Position numbers and translations under genes: made by a program. A stretch of 64,000 bases of DNA from Rhizobium sp. LC145 (GTDB lineage Bacteria > Pseudomonadota > Alphaproteobacteria > Rhizobiales > Rhizobiaceae), in assembly GCF_001005825.1 (NCBI RefSeq), contig NZ_LBHV01000001.1, forward strand, positions 310,001 to 374,000, given 5' to 3'. Below the pieces are notes generated by a model that saw nothing but the letters and a program-made list of their open reading frames with translations, ran no database searches and had not been told where the DNA came from. Shown piece by piece: positions 9,550 through 18,655 of this stretch. Numbering within the stretch: the stretch's first letter is position 1; the number at the start of each line of letters is the position of its first letter.

Positions 9550-10941
9550 ATGGCATCGACCCGCACGGAAACCGATACGTTTGGCCCGATCGAAGTGGCG
9601 AGCGACCGTTACTGGGGAGCCCAGGCACAGCGCTCCCTCGGCAATTTCAAGATCGGCTGGGAGAAGCAGCCGCTCTCCGTGGTCCGCGCACTCGGCATCG
9701 TCAAGCAGGCTGCAGCCCGCGCCAACATGAACCTCGGCGGACTTGATCCGGCTCTCGGCAAGGCGATCGAGGACGCGGCCCAGGAAGTCATCGACGGCAA
9801 GCTCGACGACCACTTCCCGCTCGTCGTCTGGCAGACCGGTTCCGGCACCCAGTCGAACATGAACGCCAACGAGGTCATCTCCAACCGGGCGATCGAAATG
9901 CTCGGCGGCACCATGGGCTCGAAGAAGCCGGTGCACCCGAACGACCACGTCAACATGAGCCAGTCGTCGAACGATACCTATCCGACGGCCATGCACATCG
10001 CCTGCGCCGAGCAGATCGTTCGCCATCTCATCCCGTCGCTGAAGCATCTGCATGCGGCGCTGGACGCCAAGGCGAAGGCCTTCGCGCACATCATCAAGAT
10101 CGGCCGCACGCATACCCAGGATGCCACGCCGCTCACGCTCGGCCAGGAATTTTCCGGCTATGCGGCCCAGATCGCCTCCTCGATCAAGCGCATCGAACTC
10201 ACCCTGCCGGGCCTCTATGAACTCGCCCAGGGCGGTACCGCCGTCGGCACGGGCCTCAATGCGCCGGTCGGCTTTGCCGAAAAGGTCGCCGAGGAGATCG
10301 CCAAGATCACCGGCCTCCCCTTCGTCAGCGCGCCGAACAAGTTCGAGGCGCTCGCCGCCCATGACGCGATGGTCTTCGCGCACGGCGCGATCAACGCGGC
10401 CGCCGCGGCCTGCTTCAAGATTGCCAACGACATCCGCTTCCTCGGTTCGGGCCCGCGCGCCGGCCTCGGGGAACTGGCGCTTCCGGAAAACGAGCCGGGC
10501 TCCTCGATCATGCCGGGCAAGGTCAACCCCACCCAGTCCGAAGCCATGACCCAGGTCTGCGCCCATATCTTCGGCAACCAGGCGGCGATCACTTTCGCCG
10601 GCAGCCAGGGCCATTTCGAACTCAACGTCTACAATCCGATGATGGCCTACAATTTCCTGCAGTCGGTGCAGCTCCTCGGCGACGCCGCCGTCTCCTTCAC
10701 CGACAATTGCGTGGTTGGCATCGAGGCACGCGAAGACAATATCAAGCGCGGCGTGGAAAACTCGCTGATGCTGGTGACCGCGCTCAACACGCGCCTTGGC
10801 TATGACGCCTGCGCCAAGATCGCCAAGACAGCCCACAAGAACGGCACGACGCTTCGCGAGGAGGCGGTCGGCGGCGGATACCTCACCAATGAGGAATTCG
10901 ACCAGTATGTGCGCCCCGAAAACATGATCGGCCCGAAGTAA
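9550..10941 (+). CDS. fumC: Class II fumarate hydratase
   Basis: Converts fumarate to L-malate in the tricarboxylic acid cycle without an iron-sulfur cluster. The 463-residue protein is the usual family length. It shows [13 protein letters not shown] near residues 139-151, [11 protein letters not shown] with the conserved His near 190, and the mobile SS loop [13 protein letters not shown] near 316-328 that carries the catalytic serine. The start codon follows a weak purine-rich SD. It is a single gene, with a stable hairpin 24 bases after its stop. Confidence 0.97.
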   Translation: MASTRTETDTFGPIEVASDRYWGAQAQRSLGNFKIGWEKQPLSVVRALGIVKQAAARANMNLGGLDPALGKAIEDAAQEVIDGKLDDHFPLVVWQTGSGTQSNMNANEVISNRAIEMLGGTMGSKKPVHPNDHVNMSQSSNDTYPTAMHIACAEQIVRHLIPSLKHLHAALDAKAKAFAHIIKIGRTHTQDATPLTLGQEFSGYAAQIASSIKRIELTLPGLYELAQGGTAVGTGLNAPVGFAEKVAEEIAKITGLPFVSAPNKFEALAAHDAMVFAHGAINAAAAACFKIANDIRFLGSGPRAGLGELALPENEPGSSIMPGKVNPTQSEAMTQVCAHIFGNQAAITFAGSQGHFELNVYNPMMAYNFLQSVQLLGDAAVSFTDNCVVGIEAREDNIKRGVENSLMLVTALNTRLGYDACAKIAKTAHKNGTTLREEAVGGGYLTNEEFDQYVRPENMIGPK

Positions 10942-10964
10942 CCGGCCGCTTCACATCCTGCACC

Positions 10965-10998
10965 ACATCCGCTTCATGCTTCGGCGTGAGGCGGATGT
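10965..10998 (+). terminator. Stable hairpin downstream of fumC
   Basis: A 15-bp stem (two G-T pairs) closed by a TTCG tetraloop, with ACATCCGC and GCGGATGT as its ends. There is no T-run after it, so it may act as a 3' stabiliser or a Rho-assisted end rather than a classical intrinsic terminator. Confidence 0.55.
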
Positions 10999-11209
10999 AC
11001 AGCTCTCCTCTACCCATCTCACTGGATGAGCGCGCCTCGCGCATATTGCTGCCACGCAATAGGATAAAGTATAAAGTAATATTAGTAGCCATTGGGCTTC
11101 GAACGCGCGGCAAGAAGAAGCTGTGCCAAAGTGAAATTACTTAATTCCTTTTCCAATAGTTTTCATTTAACTTCAGTCAAATAGGGCTGGGTTTATTCGG
11201 AGTTCATCG

Positions 11210-12280
11210 ATGACGACGGCGAATGCGCCGAAGGCGCAAACGGCTGACGTTATGAGTCAGATCATCTATGCCGTGCGGTCGATGGGGGTGGCGCCGGTCC
11301 CGCGCAACTATCAACTATTCTATGAAGCCTATATCGGATCGCATCCGGACCTGACGCGCGATCTCGCCGCGCTCGGAAACCGCGCCACACAGGAAGAACT
11401 CGACAGGCTTGCGCAGATCTATATCGGCGGCGGCCAGACCGATATCGTCGAGCGGGCGCATACGAGATTGCTCACGGAACTCGAAGGGCTGCTGAATGTC
11501 CTGCACCAGGAGCAGCGTTCGCTCGAAAGCTATAGCAAGCTGCTGAGCGAGACGGCATTGCGGATCAGCTCCAAGAGCAGTTTTTCGAGCGATATCATCC
11601 GCAGCGCCATCGCGCTTTTGAGCGAGGCGACCGGCGACAAGATGGTTCATGGCGAAAAAACCGCCGGGACCGTCGCCCAGAGTTCCCAGGAGATCGATGA
11701 GGTCCGCAAGGAACTCGACGAATACAAGCGGATCGCCAATACCGATTCGCTGACGCGGCTCGCCAACCGCCGCGCCTTCGACGAGCGGCTGACGTCGATC
11801 TACGACAACGCCGCCATGCTGCCGTTCACGGCCCTCGTGCTCGCCGACATCGACAATTTCAAGAAGATCAACGACAGCTACGGCCACCCGGTCGGAGACA
11901 AGATCCTCGCCACCGTCGCCACCGTCATCCGCGCCAATGTCCGCAACGAAGTTTTCGTGGCGCGCACGGGCGGGGAAGAATTCGCCCTCCTCGTCGAAGG
12001 CAACACGCCCGACGAGGTGATGGCCATCTGCGAGCGCATCCGCCGGGCCGTGGAAACGCGCATCTTCCGCAATTCCCGCACCGGCGTGAATTACGGACCG
12101 ATCACCCTATCGCTGGGCTGCACCATGGCATCACAGGCGAACGATCCCGGCGAGCTCTACGCCAATGCCGATACCGCCCTCTATCATGCGAAGAACGCGG
12201 GGCGGAACCGCACGAGTTTCTTCGAAGAAGAAATGAAGAGCGAATATGTCGGCAAGAGCTGGCTCATCTACCGGAAATAG
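11210..12280 (+). CDS. GGDEF domain diguanylate cyclase
   Basis: A 356-residue soluble protein predicted to make cyclic di-GMP from two GTP. The first 165 residues are helical and show no recognised sensor domain or membrane segment. They are followed by a short coiled coil ending in the typical DSLTRLANRRAFD linker. The GGDEF domain carries the active signature GGEEF at residues 254-258 and a conserved metal-binding DIDNFKKIND. The inhibitory I-site (RxxD, five residues before GGEEF) reads RNEV, so product inhibition may be lost. A GGAG lies about nine bases before the ATG. No EAL domain is present, and the gene stands alone. Confidence 0.92.
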   Translation: MTTANAPKAQTADVMSQIIYAVRSMGVAPVPRNYQLFYEAYIGSHPDLTRDLAALGNRATQEELDRLAQIYIGGGQTDIVERAHTRLLTELEGLLNVLHQEQRSLESYSKLLSETALRISSKSSFSSDIIRSAIALLSEATGDKMVHGEKTAGTVAQSSQEIDEVRKELDEYKRIANTDSLTRLANRRAFDERLTSIYDNAAMLPFTALVLADIDNFKKINDSYGHPVGDKILATVATVIRANVRNEVFVARTGGEEFALLVEGNTPDEVMAICERIRRAVETRIFRNSRTGVNYGPITLSLGCTMASQANDPGELYANADTALYHAKNAGRNRTSFFEEEMKSEYVGKSWLIYRK

Positions 12281-12460
12281 ACGGCAGATTAGGGTCAGGC
12301 CCCATTAATTCCGATAGCATCGAATGACGGCGATGGGCCAAACTGCATCCGAAATGTGATTAGCCAATGCCCGCTTTGGCCGAACGCTTTGGGTCCAAAT
12401 GACCCTCTTCGAGTTTGCACCAGTTTGTAAAAACAGGTTTTGGGTTGCCAAAGACAGCCG

Positions 12461-12817
12461 CTAAAATCCCTTTTTGCTGCGCGAACTAATTGCCAATTTT
12501 TCAACTAGTTCATCAGTGATAGGCTTACTCACCGAGAACGTAACTCCGGTCTTAGTCGCCTTGAGTTTCAAAGAAGCGATCTCGTCTGCATGGGCAGCAA
12601 TTGCACCCGGATCAACATATAGACCGCATTGTTTACTGAAGACAGCATAGCCCGCGATAATCGTTTCTTCGATCTGGAAACCGGGCATATCGTACTTCAT
12701 GATTTCTTCGGCGTCTGGTAGTGCCCGCGATAGCTGTGCACGCAGTTGACCCAACATGGCGCGAAACTGCTCCGGTGCTGCGGCTATATAGGCGTCATGA
12801 TTATCCTTCTTCGTCAT
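12461..12817 (-). CDS. DUF1801 family protein
   Basis: A 118-residue protein of the DUF1801 (YdhG/YjbR-like, iron-chaperone-like fold) family. It is recognisable from YIAAAPEQFRAML, the PDAEEIMKYDMPGF core and the C-terminal FSVSKPITDELVEKL. The function is not established; similar small proteins are found as accessory genes. The start ATG at 12817 gives the normal family length; earlier in-frame codons lack family character. By eye the gene and its 3' flank (12281-12460) are more AT-rich than the neighbours, which suggests acquisition. No partner gene is obvious. Confidence 0.8.
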   Translation of the reverse strand: MTKKDNHDAYIAAAPEQFRAMLGQLRAQLSRALPDAEEIMKYDMPGFQIEETIIAGYAVFSKQCGLYVDPGAIAAHADEIASLKLKATKTGVTFSVSKPITDELVEKLAISSRSKKGF

Positions 12818-12931
12818 GCCGACAGTATGCCTTTCAGCATGTCCAAAGGCAACAAATTGGGCGCTAAAGCTCTTGATGCGGCTGTGTGTCTCGGCGCTCC
12901 TAGGCTCAGGCCCCAAAGGGATTCACAGGCC

Positions 12932-12956
12932 GGTGCGGGTCTACTGCACCCGCACC
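12932..12956. other. Inverted repeat of unknown role
   Basis: A perfect 9-bp inverted repeat (GGTGCGGGT / ACCCGCACC, 7-base loop) between the DUF1801 gene and the LysR gene. No run of T follows directly on either strand. It could be a degenerate terminator or a remnant of a lost gene. Confidence 0.35.
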
Positions 12957-13063
12957 TTCTTCTCGGCCATCGCCGCCACCATCATCTTCTGGATTGGCGC
13001 TCAATGAGTTCCGAACCGAAAAACGCCGAACCGGCATGAGGAGGCGTGCGGCAGATAGCGGTC

Positions 13064-13996
13064 TCAACTTCCGACGTCGATCCCCGACGACATATCCGTC
13101 GCCGCCGCGACGATGGCGCGTCTCAACCATATGTGTCTGGGTGCGTCCTGCTGGCGCGCATGCCAGGCGAGGCTCATCGTGAAACTCCCAAGATCGAGGG
13201 GCGGCGGCAAGGATACCAGACGCCTCATAGTGGCGGCCGCCCGCGCCAGGCTGGACGGCAGGGTCATGATGAGGTCTGAGCGAGCGGCGATCTCTACCGC
13301 CGCGAAGAAGTTCGGCACGCGCAGCTTCACCCGCCGCGTTCGCCCCATCCGCGCCAGTACCTCATCGACGGGTGCCGCGCCCACGCCGGTAACGCTCACC
13401 ACGATATGCTCGAGCGCCAGAAAGCGGTCGAGCGTGAGATTTCCGGCAAGCGCGGGGTGATGCGCCCGCATGAGCGTCACGAGGTTTTCGTCATAGAGGC
13501 GGCGCCGGTGGATGCCGGCCGGCGCGTCGTCGATCAGCGCCACCATCGCATCCGCGCCGCCTTGCTCCAGCAGATCGAAACCGTTCGAACCCGGCGCGAC
13601 GATATCGAGGTCGAGGAACGGCGCCTCGCGGGCGAAGCGGGCGAGCAGATGCGGCGCGAGCGTGGCCGCCTGGAGATCGGGCATGAGCAGCCGTATTCTC
13701 CCCGTCGCCGTCGCCGGATCGAACGCATTCGCCTCCAGTATCTCGCCTACGCCTTCCAAGATCCTGCGCAGCGCAGGGCGCACCTCCTCCGCACGGGCGC
13801 TGAGAAGGTAACCGCCCGGCCCGTCGACCAGCAGCGCATCCGAAAACAGCGCGCGCAACCGCCCGAGCGCCCGGCTTGCGGCCGGTTGGCTCATGCCGAG
13901 CCGATGGGCGGCCCGCGTCACGCTCTTCTCCTCCAGCAGCGCGTCGAGCGCCACCAGCAGGTTGAGATCGATCCCGCGCAAATTCACTTCGTGCAT
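13064..13996 (-). CDS. LysR family transcriptional regulator
   Basis: A 310-residue DNA-binding regulator. The N-terminal winged helix-turn-helix (residues about 8-66, with SVTRAAHRLGMSQPAASRAL as recognition region) is followed by a periplasmic-binding-protein-like effector domain. The arrangement and DLNLLVALDALLEE start resemble the NodD/LeuO-like branch. It is divergent from the NmrA-like gene at 14081, and the 84-base gap contains a near-ideal LysR box, so it probably regulates that gene and itself. The effector cannot be deduced. Confidence 0.93.
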   Translation of the reverse strand: MHEVNLRGIDLNLLVALDALLEEKSVTRAAHRLGMSQPAASRALGRLRALFSDALLVDGPGGYLLSARAEEVRPALRRILEGVGEILEANAFDPATATGRIRLLMPDLQAATLAPHLLARFAREAPFLDLDIVAPGSNGFDLLEQGGADAMVALIDDAPAGIHRRRLYDENLVTLMRAHHPALAGNLTLDRFLALEHIVVSVTGVGAAPVDEVLARMGRTRRVKLRVPNFFAAVEIAARSDLIMTLPSSLARAAATMRRLVSLPPPLDLGSFTMSLAWHARQQDAPRHIWLRRAIVAAATDMSSGIDVGS

Positions 13997-14011
13997 ACAG
14001 ACTATATATCA

Positions 14012-14028
14012 CATGCATTGGACGCATG
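14012..14028. promoter_or_regulatory. LysR-type operator (T-N11-A)
   Basis: CATGC-N7-GCATG, a dyad that contains the T-N11-A pattern typical of LysR boxes, centred in the short gap between the divergent LysR and NmrA-like genes. The adjacent TATATAT run on the LysR side may be part of a promoter. Confidence 0.6.
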
Positions 14029-14080
14029 AAACTCCCGCGCCTACCCTCCCTCCATCGAGCAAACCGAAGGAGGACCAATC

Positions 14081-14959
14081 ATGTATGTCGTACTTGGAGC
14101 AAACGGCCGGGCCGGCGGCGAAGCAGCACGCGCCCTCATCGAACGCGGCGAGGCCGTGCGTGTCGTCCTGCGCCGCAGGGAACAGGGTGAAAAATGGGCA
14201 GATCTCGGCGCCGAAGTGGCCGTTGCGAGCATCGAGGATGCCGAAGCAATCGCCGATGCGCTGAAGGGCGCGTCGGGAGCCTTCCTCATCAATCCGCCGC
14301 CGGTGAGCGGCGATCCCTATACCCGCACGGAAGAACTCGGCACGGCGCTGGCCGTCGCGGCACGGCGGGCGCATCTGCCGAAAGCCGTCGTGCTGTCGTC
14401 CATCGGAGCGCAGCATGCCTCCGGCACCGGCGTCATCGCCACGCTCAACCGGTTCGAGGCGCTGCTTGACCGGGTGGCACCCTCAATCGCCTTTATGCGG
14501 TCTGGCTATTTCGTCGAGACCTGGGGAGAGATGGCGGAGACCGTCATGTCGGAAAGCGTGCTGCCCACCTTTATCGAACCCTCTCGGAAAATCCCGATGG
14601 TGAGCACGATCGATGTCGGGCGCACTGCGATAACCTTGCTGGGCGAAGAGTGGACCGGCAAGCGGGTTGTCGAGCTGACAGGACCGGAAGACTGGAGCGC
14701 CGGCGACGTGGTCTCGGCCTTCGCGGAAATTCTCGGCCGCCCGGTAAAGTCAGTGTTTGTTCCGCCGGAGGGCCGCGCCGCACTGCTTGCCGAGGAAGGC
14801 GTGCCCGCCGAGGTGGCGGACGCACTTCTCGGCATGTACGAGGGCATCGCCAATGGACTGTTCACACGCCAGAACGACAACGAACACCGGCGCGGCACGA
14901 CTTCGCTCACGACAGCGATAGAGCGCCTCGTCGCAAAAGCTCACCGAGCCGGCCGCTGA
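14081..14959 (+). CDS. NmrA-like NAD(P)-binding protein
   Basis: A 292-residue atypical short-chain dehydrogenase of the NmrA/NAD(P)H-binding group. The nucleotide-binding motif GANGRAGG starts at residue 6, and VLSSIGAQHASG near residue 105 is typical of this group. It lacks a YxxxK catalytic pair, so it may be a redox sensor or a quinone-type reductase rather than a classical SDR enzyme. GGAGGA lies eight bases upstream of the ATG. It is divergent from its presumed LysR regulator, a very common arrangement for inducible reductases. The substrate is unknown. Confidence 0.85.
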   Translation: MYVVLGANGRAGGEAARALIERGEAVRVVLRRREQGEKWADLGAEVAVASIEDAEAIADALKGASGAFLINPPPVSGDPYTRTEELGTALAVAARRAHLPKAVVLSSIGAQHASGTGVIATLNRFEALLDRVAPSIAFMRSGYFVETWGEMAETVMSESVLPTFIEPSRKIPMVSTIDVGRTAITLLGEEWTGKRVVELTGPEDWSAGDVVSAFAEILGRPVKSVFVPPEGRAALLAEEGVPAEVADALLGMYEGIANGLFTRQNDNEHRRGTTSLTTAIERLVAKAHRAGR

Positions 14960-14968
14960 AGCAGCGGC

Positions 14969-15577
14969 TCACCACATGGTTTTAGCGGCGCGGCCTGCCC
15001 ATTCCCGGTCATAGGTTTCCTGGTCGAAATCCGCTTTCGCCGCTTTCAGGAGTGTGCCGGGCGTGGGCAGGTCCTTCGGCTCCACGAAATGTTCCGGGTT
15101 CCAGAGCTCGGCGCGCATCAGCGCCCGGGCACACTGGAAATAGACCTCGCCGATGGTGATGATGGCGACGCTGCGCGGATGTTTCCCATCCATTTCGAAA
15201 CTCTGCAGAAGCGCCGGCTCCACCGAGATCACCGCGCTTCCGTTCACCCGCATGGTCGTGGTCGATCCGGGGATCAGGAACATCAGGGCGACGCGCGGAT
15301 CGCGCACGATGTTGAGGAGCGAATCGATCCGGTTGTTGCCGCGCCAGTCCGGCAGCAGCAGGGTGGCTTCGTCCCTCACCCGCACCGCGCCGCCGAGATC
15401 GCCGCGCGGGGAGCAATCGAGCCCTTCCGGGCCGACGGTTGCAAGCCCCACGAAGGGCGAGGCCTCGATCATCTGCCGGTACTCGGGCGTCAGCGTCCGC
15501 GTGACCTTGACGAGCGAGGCCTCGGAAGCCCCGTCATAGATTTCCCTGAGCTGCTCGACGGATGTGATGATGGTCAT
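14969..15577 (-). CDS. PPOX-class FMN-dependent flavoprotein (MSMEG_1061-like)
   Basis: A 202-residue protein of the pyridoxamine-5'-phosphate-oxidase-like split-barrel family. It shows SPFVGLATVGPEGLDCSPRGD near residues 40-60 and LLPDWRGNNRIDSLLNI, which form the FMN-binding site, and a C-terminal YFQCARALMRAELW stretch. This combination is typical of the MSMEG_1061-type subfamily. The exact reaction is unknown; relatives bind FMN or F420. It converges with the NmrA-like gene with only nine bases between them. A 7-bp inverted repeat (CTGCCCG / CGGGCAG) lies just upstream of its start at 15584-15605. Confidence 0.85.
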   Translation of the reverse strand: MTIITSVEQLREIYDGASEASLVKVTRTLTPEYRQMIEASPFVGLATVGPEGLDCSPRGDLGGAVRVRDEATLLLPDWRGNNRIDSLLNIVRDPRVALMFLIPGSTTTMRVNGSAVISVEPALLQSFEMDGKHPRSVAIITIGEVYFQCARALMRAELWNPEHFVEPKDLPTPGTLLKAAKADFDQETYDREWAGRAAKTMW

Positions 15578-15630
15578 GATGTCCTGCCCGATGAATGCCG
15601 GGCAGAGCCTATGCCACGGTTATGTGACGA

Positions 15631-16554
15631 TCAAGCGACACCGCGCCCGGTCCTGTCGATCCGGCCGCATTCCTCCTCCTCCAGGAAGGACCGGATAGCA
15701 TCTATCACCTCGGGAGAGCTGACGATCCGCCGGTGGCCGAGGCCGTTGGCCCAGAGGAAACGGACCGAAGACAGGCGCTCGTAGCGCCGCGCATGCGCCG
15801 CATCCACTTCCTTGTCCTCTTCCGCATGCACCACGAGCAAGGGCATCCCGAGGCTCTTGATGACCGGCACGCCGTCTATGTCGTCCAGCCGGGCGCCGGC
15901 GACGGTTTCGGCGTGAGCGATCAATCGCGACTTGACCTGCGCCGACAGACCAACCATTCGCGAGAACCCGTCGAACAGCCATCGGACCTGGCTCGGCGAG
16001 CCGATCACCGCCAGCTTGCCGGGAGAGAATGTGCCGGCATTCCGCATCACCCCGCCGGCCGCGAGCACGAGGCTCGCCCCGCCGAAAGAGTGCCCGACCG
16101 CCGCATCGAAGGGCCCGAAGCGCTTTTCGGCCTCTGCGATGGTGTCGACGGCAAGCCGTATGTGCAGCATTCGCCCACTCGATCCGCCATGGCCGGGAAA
16201 ATCCAGAACCACGACCTCCGCCCCGCCTTCCGCAAGGCCGGCCGCGAGCGCCGAGATATAGGCGGCATTGGAGCCCCAGCCATGCACCACGAGATAGCGC
16301 GGGCGACCCGGCGCGCCCTCCCCGTTGAACCGGTAAGCCATGACGGTCTTGCGCCCGACCGGGAACGGCATCTGCTCAGCGCCGGCGAGCCGCAGGCGCC
16401 CCTCCTCCTCGGTCGCTCGGGCCTTTTCGCTCTTCGGCCTGCGCGAGGGCGTCAGGCAAAAGAGCCTGAAGGCAAGCCGGCCGGCGGCTGCGGGCGAGAT
16501 CTTGCCGATAGAGGCGAAACCCAGACTGATGACCTTGGTGGCAAAGGATGGCAT
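15631..16554 (-). CDS. Alpha/beta hydrolase
   Basis: A 307-residue alpha/beta-hydrolase-fold enzyme. Visible elements are the oxyanion-hole motif VVHGWGSN, LDFPGHGGS, the nucleophile elbow GHSFGG, an acidic residue near VVHAEEDKEV and the catalytic His in NGLGHRRI. The substrate cannot be told. I chose the ATG at 16554, which yields MPSFATKV. The frame continues far upstream, but there it overlaps the divergent MarR gene and has no family character. The operator in the 48-base gap suggests control by the neighbouring MarR protein. Confidence 0.85.
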   Translation of the reverse strand: MPSFATKVISLGFASIGKISPAAAGRLAFRLFCLTPSRRPKSEKARATEEEGRLRLAGAEQMPFPVGRKTVMAYRFNGEGAPGRPRYLVVHGWGSNAAYISALAAGLAEGGAEVVVLDFPGHGGSSGRMLHIRLAVDTIAEAEKRFGPFDAAVGHSFGGASLVLAAGGVMRNAGTFSPGKLAVIGSPSQVRWLFDGFSRMVGLSAQVKSRLIAHAETVAGARLDDIDGVPVIKSLGMPLLVVHAEEDKEVDAAHARRYERLSSVRFLWANGLGHRRIVSSPEVIDAIRSFLEEEECGRIDRTGRGVA

Positions 16555-16573
16555 AGTGAGATGATCCGATAAA

Positions 16574-16589
16574 TGTTCAATACTGAACA
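16574..16589. promoter_or_regulatory. Palindromic MarR-type operator
   Basis: TGTTCA-ATAC-TGAACA, a perfect 6-bp dyad with 4-base spacer, centred in the 48-base gap between the divergent hydrolase and MarR genes. Position and symmetry suggest that the MarR protein binds it and represses both. Confidence 0.6.
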
Positions 16590-16602
16590 ATAAAGTACAA
16601 GC

Positions 16603-17082
16603 ATGAACAAAAATCAATCCCTCCCTTGGGATCATCCGCGTTTTCGAAGCTGGGTTGCCGTGGCCCGCGCCTGCCAGCTCATGCAGACCGTGCTGACCCG
16701 CGAGCTTGCCGAACTCGACATCAAGCCGCCGCATCTCGACATTCTCGTCAATCTCTATCGCTTCGAAGGCATTTCGCAGCAGGAGCTGGCCCGCAGGCTT
16801 CTGGTCGGCCGCTCCAACATGAGCATGACGCTGCCGCAGATGGAAAAGCGCGGGCTCATCGAGCGCCGCGGCGACAGCCGCGACAAGCGCATCCTGCGGC
16901 TCTTTCTCACCGCCGAGGGGCGGCGGATAGCCGCTCAGGCGATGGCGATCCAGACCTCGCTCATCGAGCGCACGCTGTCCTCGACGCCGATCGAGCAATG
17001 CACGGCTCTCGCCGAATCGATGGAGAAGATCATCGTCGCGCTACAGGCGGAAACCGCCGACGAGACGGCCGAGCCCGCGTGA
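16603..17082 (+). CDS. MarR family transcriptional regulator
   Basis: A 159-residue dimeric regulator. Helical ends flank a winged helix-turn-helix at about residues 50-105, seen as ISQQELARRLLVGRSNMSMTLPQMEKRGLIERR followed by the wing RGDSRDKRILRLFLT. Such proteins usually repress the divergent gene and release DNA on binding a small aromatic or lipid-like ligand. The divergent partner here is an alpha/beta hydrolase and the shared gap holds a palindrome. The ATG at 16603 is the only start that keeps the dyad outside the coding region. Confidence 0.93.
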   Translation: MNKNQSLPWDHPRFRSWVAVARACQLMQTVLTRELAELDIKPPHLDILVNLYRFEGISQQELARRLLVGRSNMSMTLPQMEKRGLIERRGDSRDKRILRLFLTAEGRRIAAQAMAIQTSLIERTLSSTPIEQCTALAESMEKIIVALQAETADETAEPA

Positions 17083-17087
17083 GCGCT

Positions 17088-17459
17088 TCAGCGGGGCCGC
17101 CGCGAATCGCGGGTGAGCCCCTTCTCCGCGAGTTCCCGCTCGTATTCGGCAAAGAGTTCCGCGCCCCGTTCGCCAAGTTCGCGCAGATAAGGCCAGGTAT
17201 AGATGCCGCTGTCATGCATGTCGTCGAAGCCGATCCGCACCGCGTAATTGCCTGCCGGCGTCACGGTCACGATCGCGACATCGCGCTTGCCGGGCACAGT
17301 CACCTTCTGGCCGGGTCCGTGCCCCTGCACCTCCGCCGAGGGGGAAAGCACGCGCAGCATCTCCGCTGCGAGCGAAAAGGCCTTTCCGTCACTGAAGGTT
17401 ATGTTCAGGTTGCGCCGATCCTTCGATATGCGCAGTTCCGTCGGCCAGATTTCGCTCAT
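17088..17459 (-). CDS. DUF971 domain protein
   Basis: A 123-residue DUF971 protein (the domain also found at the N-terminus of gamma-butyrobetaine hydroxylase). Family features are the start IWPTELRISKDRRNLNITFSDG-like strand region, SAEMLRVLSPSAEVQGHGPG and GNYAVRIGFDDMHDSGIYTW. The domain often binds zinc or iron and is frequently encoded beside molybdenum-cofactor or Fe-S genes. Here it is divergent from moaA. The ATG at 17459 gives the usual length; an upstream in-frame extension lacks similarity. The gene converges with marR, with a gap of only 5 bases. Confidence 0.87.
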   Translation of the reverse strand: MSEIWPTELRISKDRRNLNITFSDGKAFSLAAEMLRVLSPSAEVQGHGPGQKVTVPGKRDVAIVTVTPAGNYAVRIGFDDMHDSGIYTWPYLRELGERGAELFAEYERELAEKGLTRDSRRPR

Positions 17460-17602
17460 CGCAATCGATCCGTTGTAAGTCGCTGCCTGGAGGATTATGA
17501 AGTTGATTGATCCATCGCAAGTGATTTTGATCGCCGATCGATTATCCCGCACTTGACGGTGAGACCGACAGCGCCCACGTTCGATGGATCAGGAGATAAC
17601 GC

Positions 17603-18652
17603 GTGAACAGTTTTGCAGGATCGCTCGACAGGGCAGCACCGCTGGTTGCCGACAAGGCGCCGATGATCGACCCGTTCGGCCGCGCGGTCACGTATCTGCG
17701 CGTATCCGTCACCGACCGCTGCGATTTCCGCTGCACCTATTGCATGGCCGAGCACATGTCCTTCCTGCCCAAGAAGGACCTGTTGACGCTCGAAGAGCTG
17801 AACCGGCTCTGTTCCGCCTTCATCGCCAAGGGCGTGCGCAAGCTGCGCCTGACGGGCGGCGAACCCCTGGTGCGCAAGAACATCATGTTTCTCGTGCGCG
17901 AACTCGGCAGGCATGTGCAGTCCGGCGCGCTGGACGAGCTGACGCTGACCACGAACGGTTCGCAGCTCGCCCGCTATGCCGACGAGCTTTATGATTGCGG
18001 CGTGCGCCGCATCAACGTCTCGCTCGACACGCTCGACCCTCAGAAATTCAAGGAAATCACCCGCTGGGGAGATTTCCACAAGGTCATGGAAGGCATCGAT
18101 GCCGCCCAGAAAGCCGGCCTGAAGATCAAGCTCAACGCCGTGGCGCTCAAGGATTTCAACGAGCACGAAATCCCCGAAATGCTGCGCTTCGCGCATGGCC
18201 GCGGCATGGATATGACGGTCATCGAGACCATGCCCATGGGCGAGATCGAGGAGGACCGCACCGATTGGTATCTGCCGCTCTCCAAGCTGCGGGCCGATCT
18301 CGAGGAGCGGTTCACGCTTGTCGATATCCCCTATAAAACCGGGGGGCCGGCGCGCTATGTCGAGGTGAAGGAAACCGGCGGACGTCTCGGTTTCATCACG
18401 CCGATGACCCATAATTTCTGCGAGAGCTGCAACCGCGTGCGGCTTACCTGCACCGGCACGCTCTACATGTGCCTCGGCCAGAACGACGCGGCCGATCTCT
18501 GCACGCCGCTGCGCGCCTCCGAGAGCGACGACTATCTCATGGCCGCGATCGACGAGGCGATCTCGCGCAAGCCCAAGGGCCACGATTTCATCATCGACCG
18601 CAAGCACAAGAAACCCGCCGTCGCCCGCCACATGAGCGTCACGGGCGGTTGA
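17603..18652 (+). CDS. moaA: GTP 3',8-cyclase
   Basis: Radical-SAM enzyme for the first step of molybdenum cofactor synthesis, GTP to 3',8-cyclo-GTP. The N-terminal cluster cysteines Cys40, Cys44 and Cys47 lie in CDFRCTYC. The C-terminal cluster cysteines lie at about 273, 276 and 290 within the [12 protein letters not shown] region. The TGGEPLVRK motif binds SAM. The expected C-terminal GG is present as the last two residues. The length of 349 residues is normal. The start is GTG at 17603 with AGGAG about seven bases upstream. mobA and mobB lie 6 kb downstream in the same direction, but moaC, moaB, moaD and moaE are not in the window. Confidence 0.97.
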   Translation: MNSFAGSLDRAAPLVADKAPMIDPFGRAVTYLRVSVTDRCDFRCTYCMAEHMSFLPKKDLLTLEELNRLCSAFIAKGVRKLRLTGGEPLVRKNIMFLVRELGRHVQSGALDELTLTTNGSQLARYADELYDCGVRRINVSLDTLDPQKFKEITRWGDFHKVMEGIDAAQKAGLKIKLNAVALKDFNEHEIPEMLRFAHGRGMDMTVIETMPMGEIEEDRTDWYLPLSKLRADLEERFTLVDIPYKTGGPARYVEVKETGGRLGFITPMTHNFCESCNRVRLTCTGTLYMCLGQNDAADLCTPLRASESDDYLMAAIDEAISRKPKGHDFIIDRKHKKPAVARHMSVTGG

Positions 18653-18655
18653 GGC

